Assembly: GCA_039030915.1 (NCBI GenBank)
Contig: JBCCDG010000007.1
Location: 1-64,000, forward strand
From: Thermohalobaculum sp039030915
Lineage (GTDB): Bacteria; Pseudomonadota; Alphaproteobacteria; Rhodobacterales; Rhodobacteraceae
Reading direction: 5' to 3'
DNA length: 64,000 nucleotides
Made by a program: the position numbers and the translations under genes. Each line of letters starts with the position of its first letter. Position 1 is the first letter of the stretch. This document shows positions 26,951 to 35,835 of this stretch, piece after piece. The notes below the pieces were generated by a model, which worked only from the letters and a program-made list of their open reading frames with translations, searched no databases and had not been told where the DNA came from.

Positions 26951-27771
26951 CCGATGCCCCTGCCGACACACGGCACGACAAGATGCGTGCCCCCGAAGTC
27001 TACCTTGCGATCAGCGCCGAGGGCGTGGAGGAGATGAACCGCCCGACCGCCTCGCTCTTCTGGTCGGGCGTTGCCGCCGGTCTCCTGATCGCCTTCTCCG
27101 TCGTCGCCGAGGCGCTGCTGCGCGCCCATCTCCCCGCGACGGAATGGCGACCGCTGGTCGAGAATTTCGGCTACAGCGCCGGTTTCCTGATCGTGATCAT
27201 GGGGCGAATGCAGCTCTTCACCGAGAACACGATCACCACCGTGCTGCCGACGGTGGCCGAACCGTCCTGGGACAATATCGGCTGTTCCGCGCGCATCTGG
27301 GGCATCGTCTTCGGGGCGAACCTGGTCGGTGCCGCTGTCGCCGCCCTTTTTCTTGCCGAAGCAGGCTCGCTCGCCGCTCCGGTGAACGAGGCGATAGGGG
27401 CGATCTCGGCCCATGCGATCGAGGGCTCGGGGCTCGATATCTTCATCCGCGCCATACCCGCCGGCATCCTGATCGCCGCCATCGTCTGGATGCTGCCTTC
27501 GGCGGAGACGAGCACCTTCTGGGTCGTCCTCTTCTTCACGTATCTCATCGCGCTCGGTGACTTTGCCCATGTGGTCGCGGGCTCGGTCGAGGCGTTCTAC
27601 GTGCTCTTTACCGACGAGGCGGCGTCGCTCTCGCTCGTCTTGGGCTTTCTCATCCCGGCCTTCCTGGGCAACGTCGTGGGCGGCACGGTCGTCTTCGCGG
27701 TCCTCGCCTATGGCCAGGTGCGGGAGGAGCTTCCGGACAATGACGAAAGCGAAGGGCCGGGGCCGCACTGA
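26947..27771 (+). CDS. Formate/nitrite transporter (FNT) family channel
   Basis: A 274-residue membrane protein of the FNT family, with six hydrophobic segments and the family-type turns ENTITTVLP and FLGNVVGGTVVFAVLAYGQV. The N-terminal 30 residues are soluble and charged. FNT channels form pentamers that pass formate, nitrite, hydrosulfide or small organic acids. This one resembles the YfdC-like branch whose substrate is unsettled. Its start overlaps the RND permease stop by four bases, so it is translationally coupled to an efflux pump, an uncommon pairing. Confidence 0.87.
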   Translation: MTDAPADTRHDKMRAPEVYLAISAEGVEEMNRPTASLFWSGVAAGLLIAFSVVAEALLRAHLPATEWRPLVENFGYSAGFLIVIMGRMQLFTENTITTVLPTVAEPSWDNIGCSARIWGIVFGANLVGAAVAALFLAEAGSLAAPVNEAIGAISAHAIEGSGLDIFIRAIPAGILIAAIVWMLPSAETSTFWVVLFFTYLIALGDFAHVVAGSVEAFYVLFTDEAASLSLVLGFLIPAFLGNVVGGTVVFAVLAYGQVREELPDNDESEGPGPH

Positions 27772-27834
27772 GGGTATGGTACCGGACGCCGTGCCGCACT
27801 GATCGCGGCGGCGTCTCGCGCCATATCCTGAATC

Positions 27835-28623
27835 ATGCTCGCCGCCCTCGCCTTTCCGCTTACCAAGTATCTCCTCGTCTTCGCCTTCTTCGGTGTGCTC
27901 GACGAGGTCCTGCGCCCGGATGGGCGTCGAGCACTTGGCATGCGCCTCTTCGGTGGGGGTAGGGTGCTCGAGGCGCTGGGCGTGCTTTTCGACCGGTTGG
28001 TGGGACGGCATCCGCTCTCGCGCCGCCACCTCGTATCCGTCGCGCTTCTCACCCTCGGCGCGTATCTCCTGCTTCTCAGCCTCTATCTCGCCTGGGCACC
28101 CATGGCGGCGGCCCTTCTTGGCGAAGGGCAGGAGGATGTGCGCGGCGCGGTTCTGGGCCAGATCGCGCGCTTCTGGCTCTTCTTCGGCCTGCCCGCGACC
28201 GCGCTCTCGGTCGCCGTGGCGCGCGTCGTGATCGGTGCGCTCCGCCAGGGTCGGCTTGCACCGTGGCTGCGCCTGCCCGCACTTGTGGCAGGCGATGTGG
28301 CGCTGACGCTCGCGACGACTTGGGCGCTCTATCTCGGCATCATGATGGTGGTGCGCCCCCTCGGCGAACGGCAGAGCGTGCCCGATACCTTCGAGCTCAC
28401 GAACCTCACCTTCGCCTACGCGATAGGCTTCACGTCGATCTCGGGGATCTACGTCTTCGCCGCTTTCATCACCACGGCCCTGGTGCTGGCCACCGCTGCC
28501 GCTGGCTTTCTCGCGCGCCGCATCACGCTGCCCGAGCGGCTGACGCGCCAGCCCATGACGCTTGCCGCGGCACCGGTGATGCTGGCGATGCTACTCGCCG
28601 ACCTCGCCCACGCGCTGCTCTGA
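27835..28623 (+). CDS. Integral membrane protein of unknown function
   Basis: A 262-residue protein with about five hydrophobic helices (clear ones near 2-20, 65-85, 105-125, 145-170, 195-225 and 240-260) and short basic loops. I do not recognise the family, and no catalytic or metal motif is evident. It follows the FNT gene by 63 bases on the same strand and may be the last gene of the RND-FNT transcript. Residues 75-100 (LLSLYLAWAPMAAALLGEGQ) and the helix at 195-225 are the best-defined membrane parts. Confidence 0.7.
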   Translation: MLAALAFPLTKYLLVFAFFGVLDEVLRPDGRRALGMRLFGGGRVLEALGVLFDRLVGRHPLSRRHLVSVALLTLGAYLLLLSLYLAWAPMAAALLGEGQEDVRGAVLGQIARFWLFFGLPATALSVAVARVVIGALRQGRLAPWLRLPALVAGDVALTLATTWALYLGIMMVVRPLGERQSVPDTFELTNLTFAYAIGFTSISGIYVFAAFITTALVLATAAAGFLARRITLPERLTRQPMTLAAAPVMLAMLLADLAHALL

Positions 28624-28688
28624 GGCACCGTACCGAAGCACGGACCGGCAGCCGCCGGGCCGTGCCGTCGATGCCACGGCCGGTGCCT
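28623..28688. terminator. Possible bidirectional terminator between convergent genes
   Basis: AGGCACCG at 28623-28630 is the exact inverse complement of CGGTGCCT at 28681-28688. A second inner pairing (CACGG with CCGTG) could form a branched structure. It lies between the membrane protein stop and the convergent sat-cysC stop. No T run follows on either strand, so this is a weak call based mostly on location. Confidence 0.28.
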
Positions 28689-28712
28689 GCCGACACTTGC
28701 GCCGGTCATGCC

Positions 28713-30410
28713 TCAGCCGAACAGGCCCAGGCTCTCGAGCTTCAGCATCACCTCATGGGCGCAGTCGTCCGGGCTCACATTGACTGTGTTGACGCGAAGC
28801 TCCGGATCCCTGGGAGCCTCATAGGGGTCGGAGATGCCGGTGAATTCCTTGATCTTGCCTTCGCGGGCCAGCTTGTAGAGGCCCTTGCGGTCCCGCCGCT
28901 CGCATTCCTCCAGCGGCGTCGAGACATGCACCTCCACAAAGGCGCCATAGGCCTCGATCATCTCGCGCACCGATCCTCGCGTCATCTCGTAGGGGGCGAT
29001 GGGCGCGCAGATCGCGATGCCGCCGTTCTTGGTGATCTCTGAAGCGACATAGCCGATGCGCCGGATGTTGATGTCCCTGTGCTCCTTCGAGAAGCCGAGC
29101 TCGGACGATAGGTGCTTTCGCACCACATCCCCGTCCAGCAGCGTCACGGGCCGCCCGCCGAGCTCCATCAGCTTGACCATCAGCGCATTGGCGATGGTCG
29201 ATTTGCCGCTGCCCGAAAGCCCCGTGAAGAACACGGTGAAACCCTGGGAGGAGCGCGGCGGATGCGTTCGCCGCAACTCGGTCACGACCTCGGGGAAGGA
29301 GAACCACTCGGGGATGTCGATCCCCTCGGCCAGACGACGGCGCAGCTCGGTGCCGGAAAGGTTCAGGACGGTCGAGCCCTCCGAGACCTCGTCCGCCGGC
29401 TGGTACTCGCCCCGCTCCTGCACGAAGACCATCTGCTTGAACGGCACCATTTCCAGCCCGATCTCCGCCTCGTGCTCCCTGAAGAGATCCTGCGCCTCGT
29501 AGGGTCCGTAGAAGTCCTCGCCCGCCGAGTTCTTTCCGGGCCCCGCATGGTCGCGGCCCACGATGAAATGCGTGCAGCCGTGGTTCTTGCGGATGAGGCC
29601 GTGCCACACCGCCTCCCGCGGCCCGGCCATGCGCATGGCGAGGTTCAGGAGGCTGAGATGCGTCTGCCCGCCCGGATACTTGTCCAGCACCGCCTCGTAG
29701 CAGCGCACGCGCGTGAAATGGTCCACATCGCCGGGCTTGGTCATGCCGACCACGGGGTGGATCAGCAGGTTGGCCTGCGCCTCCTTGGCGGCCCGGAACG
29801 TCAATTCCTGATGCGCGCGATGGAGCGGATTGCGCGTCTGGAACGCCACCACGCGGCGCCAGCCGAGCTTGCGGAAGAAGGCGCGCAGCTCGTTCGGCGT
29901 GTCGCGCCGCGCCTTGTAATCGTAATGCACCGGTTGGGTCAGCCCCGTGACCGGTCCGCCGAGATAGACCGGCCCCGCCTGCTCATGCAGGTGGCGGACG
30001 GCGGGATGCGCCCTGTCGTCGGCGCCGAAGACCTTCTCCGCCTCGTGCGCCTTTTCCGGCACCCATTTGTCGGTGACCGAGAGGATGGCGAGGATCACGC
30101 CCTCCGGGTCGCGGAGCGCGATGTCCTGCCCCGGCTCGACCCTGCCCGCGAAGGCCTCGCTGACGTCGAGCGTCACGGGCATGGGCCAGAGCGTGCCGTT
30201 GGCAAGCCGCATCTTCTCGACCACGCTCTCGTAGTCCGCCTGGCCGAGGAAGCCCCGAAGCGGATCGAACCCGCCGTTCATCAGAAGCTCGAGATCGCAG
30301 AGCTGGCGGTGCGTAAGATCCCAGGAAACGAGGGACGCTGCTTCGAGCTTCAGTTTCTGCGCGCTCTCGGACGAGACATAGAGCTCGGAGATCGGGGCAA
30401 GGTTGTTCAT
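28713..30410 (-). CDS. Bifunctional sulfate adenylyltransferase / APS kinase
   Basis: A 565-residue fusion that activates sulfate in two steps, ATP sulfurylase then APS kinase, giving PAPS for cysteine synthesis or sulfation. The sulfurylase part (1 to about 385) has the active-site motif QTRNPLHRAH and the GRDHAGPGKN segment. The kinase part (about 395-560) has the P-loop GLSGSGKST and the LDGDVVRKHLSSELGFS motif. The order Sat then CysC is as in other alphaproteobacterial fusions, and unlike fungal enzymes the kinase active site is intact. The start at 30410 has GAGGAG upstream. The gene is cytoplasmic and monocistronic here, divergent from the glycerate kinase. Confidence 0.95.
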   Translation of the reverse strand: MNNLAPISELYVSSESAQKLKLEAASLVSWDLTHRQLCDLELLMNGGFDPLRGFLGQADYESVVEKMRLANGTLWPMPVTLDVSEAFAGRVEPGQDIALRDPEGVILAILSVTDKWVPEKAHEAEKVFGADDRAHPAVRHLHEQAGPVYLGGPVTGLTQPVHYDYKARRDTPNELRAFFRKLGWRRVVAFQTRNPLHRAHQELTFRAAKEAQANLLIHPVVGMTKPGDVDHFTRVRCYEAVLDKYPGGQTHLSLLNLAMRMAGPREAVWHGLIRKNHGCTHFIVGRDHAGPGKNSAGEDFYGPYEAQDLFREHEAEIGLEMVPFKQMVFVQERGEYQPADEVSEGSTVLNLSGTELRRRLAEGIDIPEWFSFPEVVTELRRTHPPRSSQGFTVFFTGLSGSGKSTIANALMVKLMELGGRPVTLLDGDVVRKHLSSELGFSKEHRDINIRRIGYVASEITKNGGIAICAPIAPYEMTRGSVREMIEAYGAFVEVHVSTPLEECERRDRKGLYKLAREGKIKEFTGISDPYEAPRDPELRVNTVNVSPDDCAHEVMLKLESLGLFG

Positions 30411-30783
30411 CCGTCAGGCTCCTCGAGGCCGCGCGGGGCGGCGCCGTTCTGGCCGCGCCCAGCGGCGCGTCCGGCTTGCACCCGTTCGGGCGCATCTGGG
30501 TTCCGCCCCGAAGGGGGCGCAGCGGATACGCCGGCAGGCGCCTCCGGATCGCGCCACGGGGCGCCATGAGGTCGCGCCGCGGGGCGCAGGTCGTCCGCGC
30601 AACGAACAGGCGCGGGGGCAGGCAGGTCTGCGGCGCGCTAGTGCCGGTGCGCGCTGCCAGCGTCAACCCTGCGCCCGCCCGGACCGGGCAAGCGGGCTTG
30701 CGAGGCGCGTGGGGCTTACCGCGATGCGCGCGCCGCCGGATTGTGTCGTGGACAGTCTCATGCACGTTCATGATAAACGAAGC
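30411..30783. other. GC-rich divergent gap between sat-cysC and glycerate kinase
   Basis: This 373-base gap must hold the promoters of both flanking genes. Short repeated CGC-rich words (GCGCCACGGGGCGCC near 30550) form small palindromes. I could not fix a convincing -35/-10 pair on either strand, and found no RNA or small gene. Confidence 0.4.
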
Positions 30784-32070
30784 ATGATGACCGATGCCGA
30801 AGCCCGCGCCTTTCTCCGCCAGCTCTTCGATACCGCGGTCGCCGCCGCCGATCCGATGGCGGTGCTGGCCGACCACCTGCCCGACCGCCCCGCCGCGGGC
30901 GGGCCCGGTCGAACGATCGTGATTGGGGCGGGAAAGGCGTCGGCGCGCATGGCCGAGGCGCTGGAGACGGCGTGGCCCGACGAGCCCGGGCGGCCGCTCG
31001 AAGGGCTGGTCGTCACCCGCTACGGCCATGCCCGCCACTGCTCGCGCATCGAGATCGTCGAGGCCGCGCACCCGGTGCCGGACGCCGCTGGCATGGAGGG
31101 CGCGCGCCGGATCCTGAAGCTCCTCCAGGGATTGAGCGAGAACGATCTTGTCATTGCCCTCATATCGGGTGGCGGCTCCGCGCTCCTGACCCTGCCGGCC
31201 GAGGGCATCAGCCTGGCGGAGAAGCAGACGGTCAATCGCGCGCTCCTCGCCTCGGGCGCGGCGATCGGGGACATGAACGTGGTGCGCAAGCACCTCTCGC
31301 GCGCGAAGGGGGGCCGGCTGGCCGCGGCGGCGTATCCCGCGCGGATGGTGGCGCTCCTCATCTCGGATGTCCCGGGGGACGATCCGGGCACCATCGCCTC
31401 CGGGCCCACCGTGGGCGAGGCCTCCAGCCCGCACGATGCGGCGGCGATCCTGAAGCGCTTCGGCATAGAGCCGCCCGAGAGCGTTCTGCGTCACCTCGCC
31501 CGGGCCGAGGATTGCCCTTCGCCCGGGGACCCGCGCCTCGCGCGTACCGAGAACCGCCTGATCGCGGCGCCCCAGCTCAGCCTGGAGGCGGCGGCCGAGA
31601 GGGCGCGCGCGGCGGGGATCGCACCCCTCATCCTCGGCGACAGTATCGAGGGCGAGGCGCGCCATGTGGGCCAGGTGATGGCCGGGATCGCGGCGCAGGT
31701 GGTGCAGCATGGTCAGCCGCTGCCAAGCCCCTGCGTGCTTCTCTCCGGCGGGGAGACGACCGTTACGATCCGCGGTGAGGGGCGCGGGGGACGGAATGTC
31801 GAATGTCTCCTCGGCACCGCCATCGCCCTAGCGGGCCGCCCCGTCTGGGCCGTCATGGGCGATACGGACGGCGTGGACGGCGCGGAGGAGGTCGCTGGCG
31901 CGCTCATCACACCCGACACGCTGGACCGCGCGCGAGCGGTGGGGCGCGATCCGGCCGCGGACCTCGCCGGCAATGACGCCCACAGTTTCTTCGAAGCCTT
32001 GGGCGACCAGATCGTCACCGGCCCGACGCTAACCAACGTCAACGATTTCCGCGCCATCCTGATCCCCTGA
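30784..32070 (+). CDS. Glycerate 2-kinase (GckA/MOFRL family)
   Basis: A 428-residue kinase of the DUF4147/MOFRL class, phosphorylating D-glycerate to 2-phosphoglycerate, often in the serine cycle, tartrate or hydroxypyruvate routes. The N-terminal domain has the nucleotide-type loops VIGAGKASARMAEAL and LISGGGSALL plus ISDVPGDDPGTIASGPT. The C-terminal MOFRL domain shows LLSGGETTV, GRGGRNVE and MGDTDGVDG. I chose ATG 30784 (MMTDAEARAF). ATG 30787 is equally possible and an in-frame ATG at 30760 cannot be excluded, as no strong ribosome binding site is present. Cytoplasmic and apparently monocistronic. Confidence 0.9.
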   Translation: MMTDAEARAFLRQLFDTAVAAADPMAVLADHLPDRPAAGGPGRTIVIGAGKASARMAEALETAWPDEPGRPLEGLVVTRYGHARHCSRIEIVEAAHPVPDAAGMEGARRILKLLQGLSENDLVIALISGGGSALLTLPAEGISLAEKQTVNRALLASGAAIGDMNVVRKHLSRAKGGRLAAAAYPARMVALLISDVPGDDPGTIASGPTVGEASSPHDAAAILKRFGIEPPESVLRHLARAEDCPSPGDPRLARTENRLIAAPQLSLEAAAERARAAGIAPLILGDSIEGEARHVGQVMAGIAAQVVQHGQPLPSPCVLLSGGETTVTIRGEGRGGRNVECLLGTAIALAGRPVWAVMGDTDGVDGAEEVAGALITPDTLDRARAVGRDPAADLAGNDAHSFFEALGDQIVTGPTLTNVNDFRAILIP

Positions 32071-32566
32071 CGATGCCGTTCCGCGAGCCGGGGCGCCCGC
32101 GCCCACCCACGTCAGCGTTGGCCCGTAGATGTGAACATTTGACGAACGATCACCGGGTCGCGCGTCGTCGTTGATTGGCGATGCGCGCTCAATGCGCGCG
32201 AAGCGTTGGGCAGAACCCGGCTCGTCGTCGATCTGCGGCAAACCCGGCGCTGGCGGCCCACCGCAAGGACAGTGCCGTGTAGGGCCATGCAGGCGCGTTC
32301 GAGACCGGCGTCCTCGACGCCGTCGCTGCCTCTCCTCTGCTCGCTTTGCCGCAGCGCAGACCGTGGCGCCATGGCGCCGTGAGCGATCGCAGGACCGACG
32401 GCCGTTCCGAGCGCAGGCGTGCCGACGCGCACCGCAAGCGGTGCCGGTGGAGTGCGCCGCGGGTGAGGCGTTGCCAGCAGCGGACGGGTGGACGCGGCGC
32501 CTTGGTCGGCAGCTCGCCTTCCGATCCGGCCGCTCGCATCTGCCGCGATGCAGCGGCGGGCTCGCT
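32071..32566. other. Gene-free stretch, possible gene remnant
   Basis: Nearly 500 bases without a supportable gene between glycerate kinase and a convergent hydrolase. Minus-strand frames hold protein-like bits (for example LPQIDDEPGSAQRF near 32200), but none is long or started properly, and I recognise no family. It may be decayed coding DNA. No hairpin with a T run was seen. Confidence 0.35.
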
Positions 32567-33682
32567 TCAGCCAGGGGCGTGCGCGCGGCTGGCCGGCGCG
32601 GTGGTGTCCACGGTGTCCTCGGGGTCGATGCGCGGGAGGCGGGGGAGGAGGCGGGACCAGCGCGGGGTCGGCGTTCTGCCGAGGCCGGCGCGCCGCAGCT
32701 CGGCGATCTCCCAGCCGGGGCGACGCTCCAGGATCGCACGCCAGGCGGCCATGGCGCCGGGGTCGGTGTAGAAGTGCCAGTGCGACACGGTTTCATGCGC
32801 CCGTTCGCAGGCGAGCCCGCGTGCCGCAAAGGCTCTGGCCGCCGCGCCGCCGTCGAGCTCGAGATCGATCCAGCGCTCGGCCAACGCTCCCGATGCGCGC
32901 CCCGCGCCGAAGCCGAGGCCCGCGAGCCCGAGCGGGCGGTCGCCGGGCAGGCTCGGGCGCGGCGCGAGCAGCCCGAAGATCCCATCGAAGATATCGTTTG
33001 CGCGGGAGAAGACGTGGTAGACATTCGCGGTGCCTCCGGCCGCCGTCTGCGTGGTGAGCGCCTCCAGGGCGATCCCGGCATATTCGGCGGCGCCGAGCAG
33101 GACGAGCCGGCCGAGCGCAAGCTGCGGCTGCGCACGAAGGGCCCCGAGCGCCACCCGGGCGCCGAGGCTGTGGGCGAGGACGTCCGGCATCGCATCCGGG
33201 CGCCGCATCGCGATGTGGGCCAGCACCGCCGCAAGCGCCCGGCCGGCGAGCGCGGCGGCATCGTAGACGACGGCGAAATCGTTGCGCCCGGTCGTCAGCA
33301 GCGTCGCAAGCCCGTTCCGCCGGGCATCCCAGCAGAAGCCGATCGTCAGGCTCGGAACCGTGCCGCGACCCGCCGGGCCGTCAGGACGGGTGGGGCCCCG
33401 ATGCGAGAGGCCGAGGCCCGCCAGCCAGTTCGCCTCGCAGGGCCAGAGGCGGGCGCTCCCGCTTGGAGGATTGCCGGCATAGAGGCGCGTCTGCGGGCAG
33501 TGTGGCGCCGAGCCGTCGCGGTGCGGACGCCAGGTGAACCGGTAGCCGTGGACGAGGATCGTGACGCGACCCGCCGGGGCCAGCGTGCCGAGTGCGGCGT
33601 CGAGCGCCTCGGTCCAGTCGCGGTCGTCCCCGGGTGCCCAAAGCACGCCGTCCCGCGTCGCATTCAGCCTCAGCACTGCCAT
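32567..33682 (-). CDS. Alpha/beta hydrolase, DUF900-like
   Basis: A 371-residue hydrolase-fold protein. The strand ILVHGYRFTW gives the oxyanion region, DVLAHSLGARVAL carries the nucleophile elbow (A-H-S-L-G), and HETVSHWHFYTD supplies a candidate catalytic His. Members with this short elbow are putative lipases or esterases of unknown substrate. The last 30 or so residues are a Pro/Arg/Thr-rich tail. There is no signal peptide, so it should be cytoplasmic. It is alone, divergent from the metZ riboswitch region, with its own promoter expected in 33683-33839. Confidence 0.75.
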   Translation of the reverse strand: MAVLRLNATRDGVLWAPGDDRDWTEALDAALGTLAPAGRVTILVHGYRFTWRPHRDGSAPHCPQTRLYAGNPPSGSARLWPCEANWLAGLGLSHRGPTRPDGPAGRGTVPSLTIGFCWDARRNGLATLLTTGRNDFAVVYDAAALAGRALAAVLAHIAMRRPDAMPDVLAHSLGARVALGALRAQPQLALGRLVLLGAAEYAGIALEALTTQTAAGGTANVYHVFSRANDIFDGIFGLLAPRPSLPGDRPLGLAGLGFGAGRASGALAERWIDLELDGGAAARAFAARGLACERAHETVSHWHFYTDPGAMAAWRAILERRPGWEIAELRRAGLGRTPTPRWSRLLPRLPRIDPEDTVDTTAPASRAHAPG

Positions 33683-33839
33683 GCCCGCGCCCCAAGAATA
33701 GGCCCGACGGATTTTCTCCGTTCTGTCTCAGCGCTCTACGCACGAAAGAGCACAGCTTCGCGGCGACAGGATAACGCCACCATGACATCGCCCGCGCGCC
33801 TGTGATCGCACGGCAACGACGGGCGCATGCCCCGAATGC

Positions 33840-33868
33840 TTGACCGCCCCGCGGCGCAGGGCTATCCG
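33840..33868 (+). promoter_or_regulatory. Predicted sigma70-type promoter of the metZ leader
   Basis: TTGACC at 33840-33845 and TATCCG at 33863-33868 are separated by exactly 17 bases. Transcription would begin near 33875, which is the first base of the riboswitch P1 stem. That agreement raises confidence although the -10 box is only a half match to consensus. Confidence 0.55.
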
Positions 33869-33928
33869 GCGGATGTGGTGATTTGTCTGACCGGATTGCG
33901 GGCCACGTTAAAGAAGCCGCTAAAGAGG
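33869..33928 (+). promoter_or_regulatory. SAM-II riboswitch (metA motif)
   Basis: The leader carries the conserved SAM-II order GUGGUGAUUUG ... CCGGAUUGC ... GCCACGUUAAA ... GCCGCUAAAGAGG. P1 pairs GTGG (33875-33878) with CCAC (33903-33906). The pseudoknot helix pairs GCGG (33898-33901) with CCGC (33917-33920). The U-rich loop and the CUAAAG segment that contact S-adenosylmethionine are present. SAM-II elements switch off methionine-synthesis genes when SAM is plentiful, which fits metZ downstream. Unusually, the AGAGG at 33924-33928, which in many SAM-II leaders is the gene's own ribosome binding site, lies about 97 bases before the metZ start. Confidence 0.93.
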
Positions 33929-33936
33929 TCGGCGCC

Positions 33937-33952
33937 GGGCGGCGGACCGCCC
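33937..33952 (+). promoter_or_regulatory. GC hairpin directly after the riboswitch, possible expression platform
   Basis: GGGCGG (33937-33942) pairs with CCGCCC (33947-33952) around a CGGA tetraloop, only 8 bases after the riboswitch. A C/T-rich run (CCGCTCCCCCTTCCC) follows. It could act as a weak terminator whose formation depends on the SAM-bound state, or simply as a spacer structure. Confidence 0.35.
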
Positions 33953-34024
33953 CAGCCGCTCCCCCTTCCCGGTCGTTCATCGGCGTGGCGCGCCCTTTGG
34001 GGCAAGCCGCGGGAGTGACGATAC

Positions 34025-35278
34025 ATGGACGACAGCAACGCCCCTTCCCCTTCGCCCGCCGGTCGCGACCCGGCCCGGCTCCGCCCGCGCACCCGCCTCG
34101 TGCATGCCGGCAGCAGGCGGAGCCGCTTCGGAGAGACCTCCGAGGCGCTCTATCTCACCCAAGGCTTTCTCTACGCGGATGCCGAGGCCGCAGAGGCCCG
34201 CTTCAAGGGCGACGACGCGCCCCGGGGCAGCGAAGACGAGGGGTTCATCTACGCCCGCTACGGCAATCCCACGGTTGCGATGTTCGAGGACCGGATCGCA
34301 GCCTTCGAGGGCGCGGAGGCAGCCTTCGCCACCGCTTCCGGCATGGCGGCGGTGCACACGGCGCTGATGTGCCAGCTCCGCGCCGGCGACCATGTGGTCG
34401 CGGCGCGGGCGCTCTTCGGCTCGTGTCTCTACATCGTCGAGCAGCTCTGCCCGCGCTTCGGCATCGAGATCACGCTCGTTGACGGCACGGATCTGGATGC
34501 GTGGCGCGCGGCGATGCGGCCCGAGACCCGGCTTGCCTTCCTGGAGACGCCATCGAACCCGACGCTGGAGATCATCGACCTCGCCGCCGTCGCCGCCATC
34601 GCGCATGACGCGGGCGCACGGCTGGTGGTGGACAACGTCTTCGCGACGCCCCTCTACCAGCGCCCGCTCGAGCACGGGGCGGATGTGGTGGTCTACTCCG
34701 CGACAAAGCACATCGACGGGCAGGGCCGCTGCCTCGGCGGCGTGGTGCTGGGGCGGGAGACGTTCATCCGCGACGAGGTGGAGCCCTATGCCAAGCATAC
34801 CGGCCCCGCGCTAAGCCCCTTCAACGCCTGGGTGATGCTGAAATCGCTCGAGACGATGGCGATGCGGGTCGAGGCGCAGACCGACGGGGCGGAGGTGCTC
34901 GCGCGCCATCTCGACGCCCGGGCGCGGGCGGGCGGCCCGCTCGGCCGGGTGCTCTATCCGGGCCTTGCCAGCCATCCGCAGCACAACCTCGCGGCCCGGC
35001 AGATGGAGCGGCCGGGCCAGGTCCTGGCTTTCGAGGTCGCGGACGGGCAGGCGGGGGCGTTCCGGTTTCTGAATGCCCTCGGCCTTGTCGGGATCTCTAA
35101 CAATCTGGGCGATGCCAAGAGCCTCGTGACACATCCCACGACGACGACGCATCAGCGGCTGAGCGAGGAGGCGCGGATGACGCTCGGCATCACGCCGGGG
35201 CTGGTGCGGCTTTCCGTCGGGCTCGAGGATCCGGAGGATCTGCGCGAGGATCTAGACCGGGCACTCGCCGCCGTCTGA
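34025..35278 (+). CDS. metZ: O-succinylhomoserine sulfhydrylase
   Basis: A 417-residue PLP enzyme of the Cys/Met metabolism family that makes homocysteine from O-succinylhomoserine and sulfide. Visible features are YARYGNPTVAMFEDRIAAFEG, the cofactor Asp in LVVDNVFATPLYQ and the Schiff-base Lys in VYSATKHIDGQGR. The C-terminal SLGDAKSL-type region reads NNLGDAKSLVTHPTTTTH, giving the substrate-binding loop. Length and sequence fit MetZ rather than cystathionine enzymes. GGGAG at 34011-34015 sets the start, and an in-frame TGA at 34016 rules out upstream extension. Expression should fall when SAM is high, through the SAM-II element upstream. The sulfide supply links it to sat-cysC 3.6 kb away. 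Confidence 0.95.
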   Translation: MDDSNAPSPSPAGRDPARLRPRTRLVHAGSRRSRFGETSEALYLTQGFLYADAEAAEARFKGDDAPRGSEDEGFIYARYGNPTVAMFEDRIAAFEGAEAAFATASGMAAVHTALMCQLRAGDHVVAARALFGSCLYIVEQLCPRFGIEITLVDGTDLDAWRAAMRPETRLAFLETPSNPTLEIIDLAAVAAIAHDAGARLVVDNVFATPLYQRPLEHGADVVVYSATKHIDGQGRCLGGVVLGRETFIRDEVEPYAKHTGPALSPFNAWVMLKSLETMAMRVEAQTDGAEVLARHLDARARAGGPLGRVLYPGLASHPQHNLAARQMERPGQVLAFEVADGQAGAFRFLNALGLVGISNNLGDAKSLVTHPTTTTHQRLSEEARMTLGITPGLVRLSVGLEDPEDLREDLDRALAAV

Positions 35279-35505
35279 GGCTGTCGGGGGGCGGCCGACG
35301 GGGGCCCGTTCGCGCGTCGCGGGGCGTGCCGCCCCGCGCCTTGCTCCGCCCACCCGCCAGCCTGCCCCCCACGCATTCCCCCGTGGGCCGCGCCGTTCCA
35401 GATGCGGTGCCCATCCCGGCCTCCCGCCGCGCGCTGAGCGGTCCGCTCGCGCAACAGGTTCCCGCCGCGCTGCACGGTCTCTCCGTCTCAGCCGCGGAGG
35501 GTATC

Positions 35506-35835
35506 ATGAAGCCGGACGACATCAGGGAATTGCAGGCGATGCTGGCCCGGCTCGGCCTCTACCCGGGCGCGGAGGACAGCGTGCTCGGCAGCCGCACGCG
35601 TGCCGCCGTCGATGCCTGTCTCGGGCGGTTGCCAGCCGTGCCGGCGGGCGCGGCGCGCTGGCCCGCCTCCCGCCGGGCCGCCTGCTGCCGCGCGCTTCTC
35701 GCCGACGCCTTCGCGCGGATCGCGGCCGCGGGCCCTTGCGATGGCGCGCCGGGCGGCGCAGCCTCTCGCACCGGCAGGAGCGGCGGAGGACAGGCGGATG
35801 GTCGAGGTCGAATGGGCGCGCTTGAAGGCGCATGA
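35506..35835 (+). CDS. Small protein with peptidoglycan-binding-like domain
   Basis: A 109-residue protein whose first 40 residues, MKPDDIRELQAMLARLGLYPG followed by a TRAAVDACL helix, fit the PG_binding_1 three-helix fold. The rest is Ala/Arg/Gly-rich and shows no domain. GGAGG at 35496-35500, five bases from ATG 35506, supports the start. It lacks a signal peptide, so if real it may be cytoplasmic or a remnant of a larger endolysin-like gene. Its 3' end overlaps the creatininase-family gene by 38 bases in another frame. Confidence 0.6.
   Translation: MKPDDIRELQAMLARLGLYPGAEDSVLGSRTRAAVDACLGRLPAVPAGAARWPASRRAACCRALLADAFARIAAAGPCDGAPGGAASRTGRSGGGQADGRGRMGALEGA

Noticed and set aside
30403..30783. 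Upstream extension of glycerate kinase
   Set aside because: The added residues are low-complexity Arg/Ala/Pro and absent from the family. Starts at 30760-30787 are more sensible.
33827..34018. Short plus-strand frame across the metZ leader
   Set aside because: It overlaps the SAM-II riboswitch, has no ribosome binding site and is Pro/Arg-rich chance sequence.
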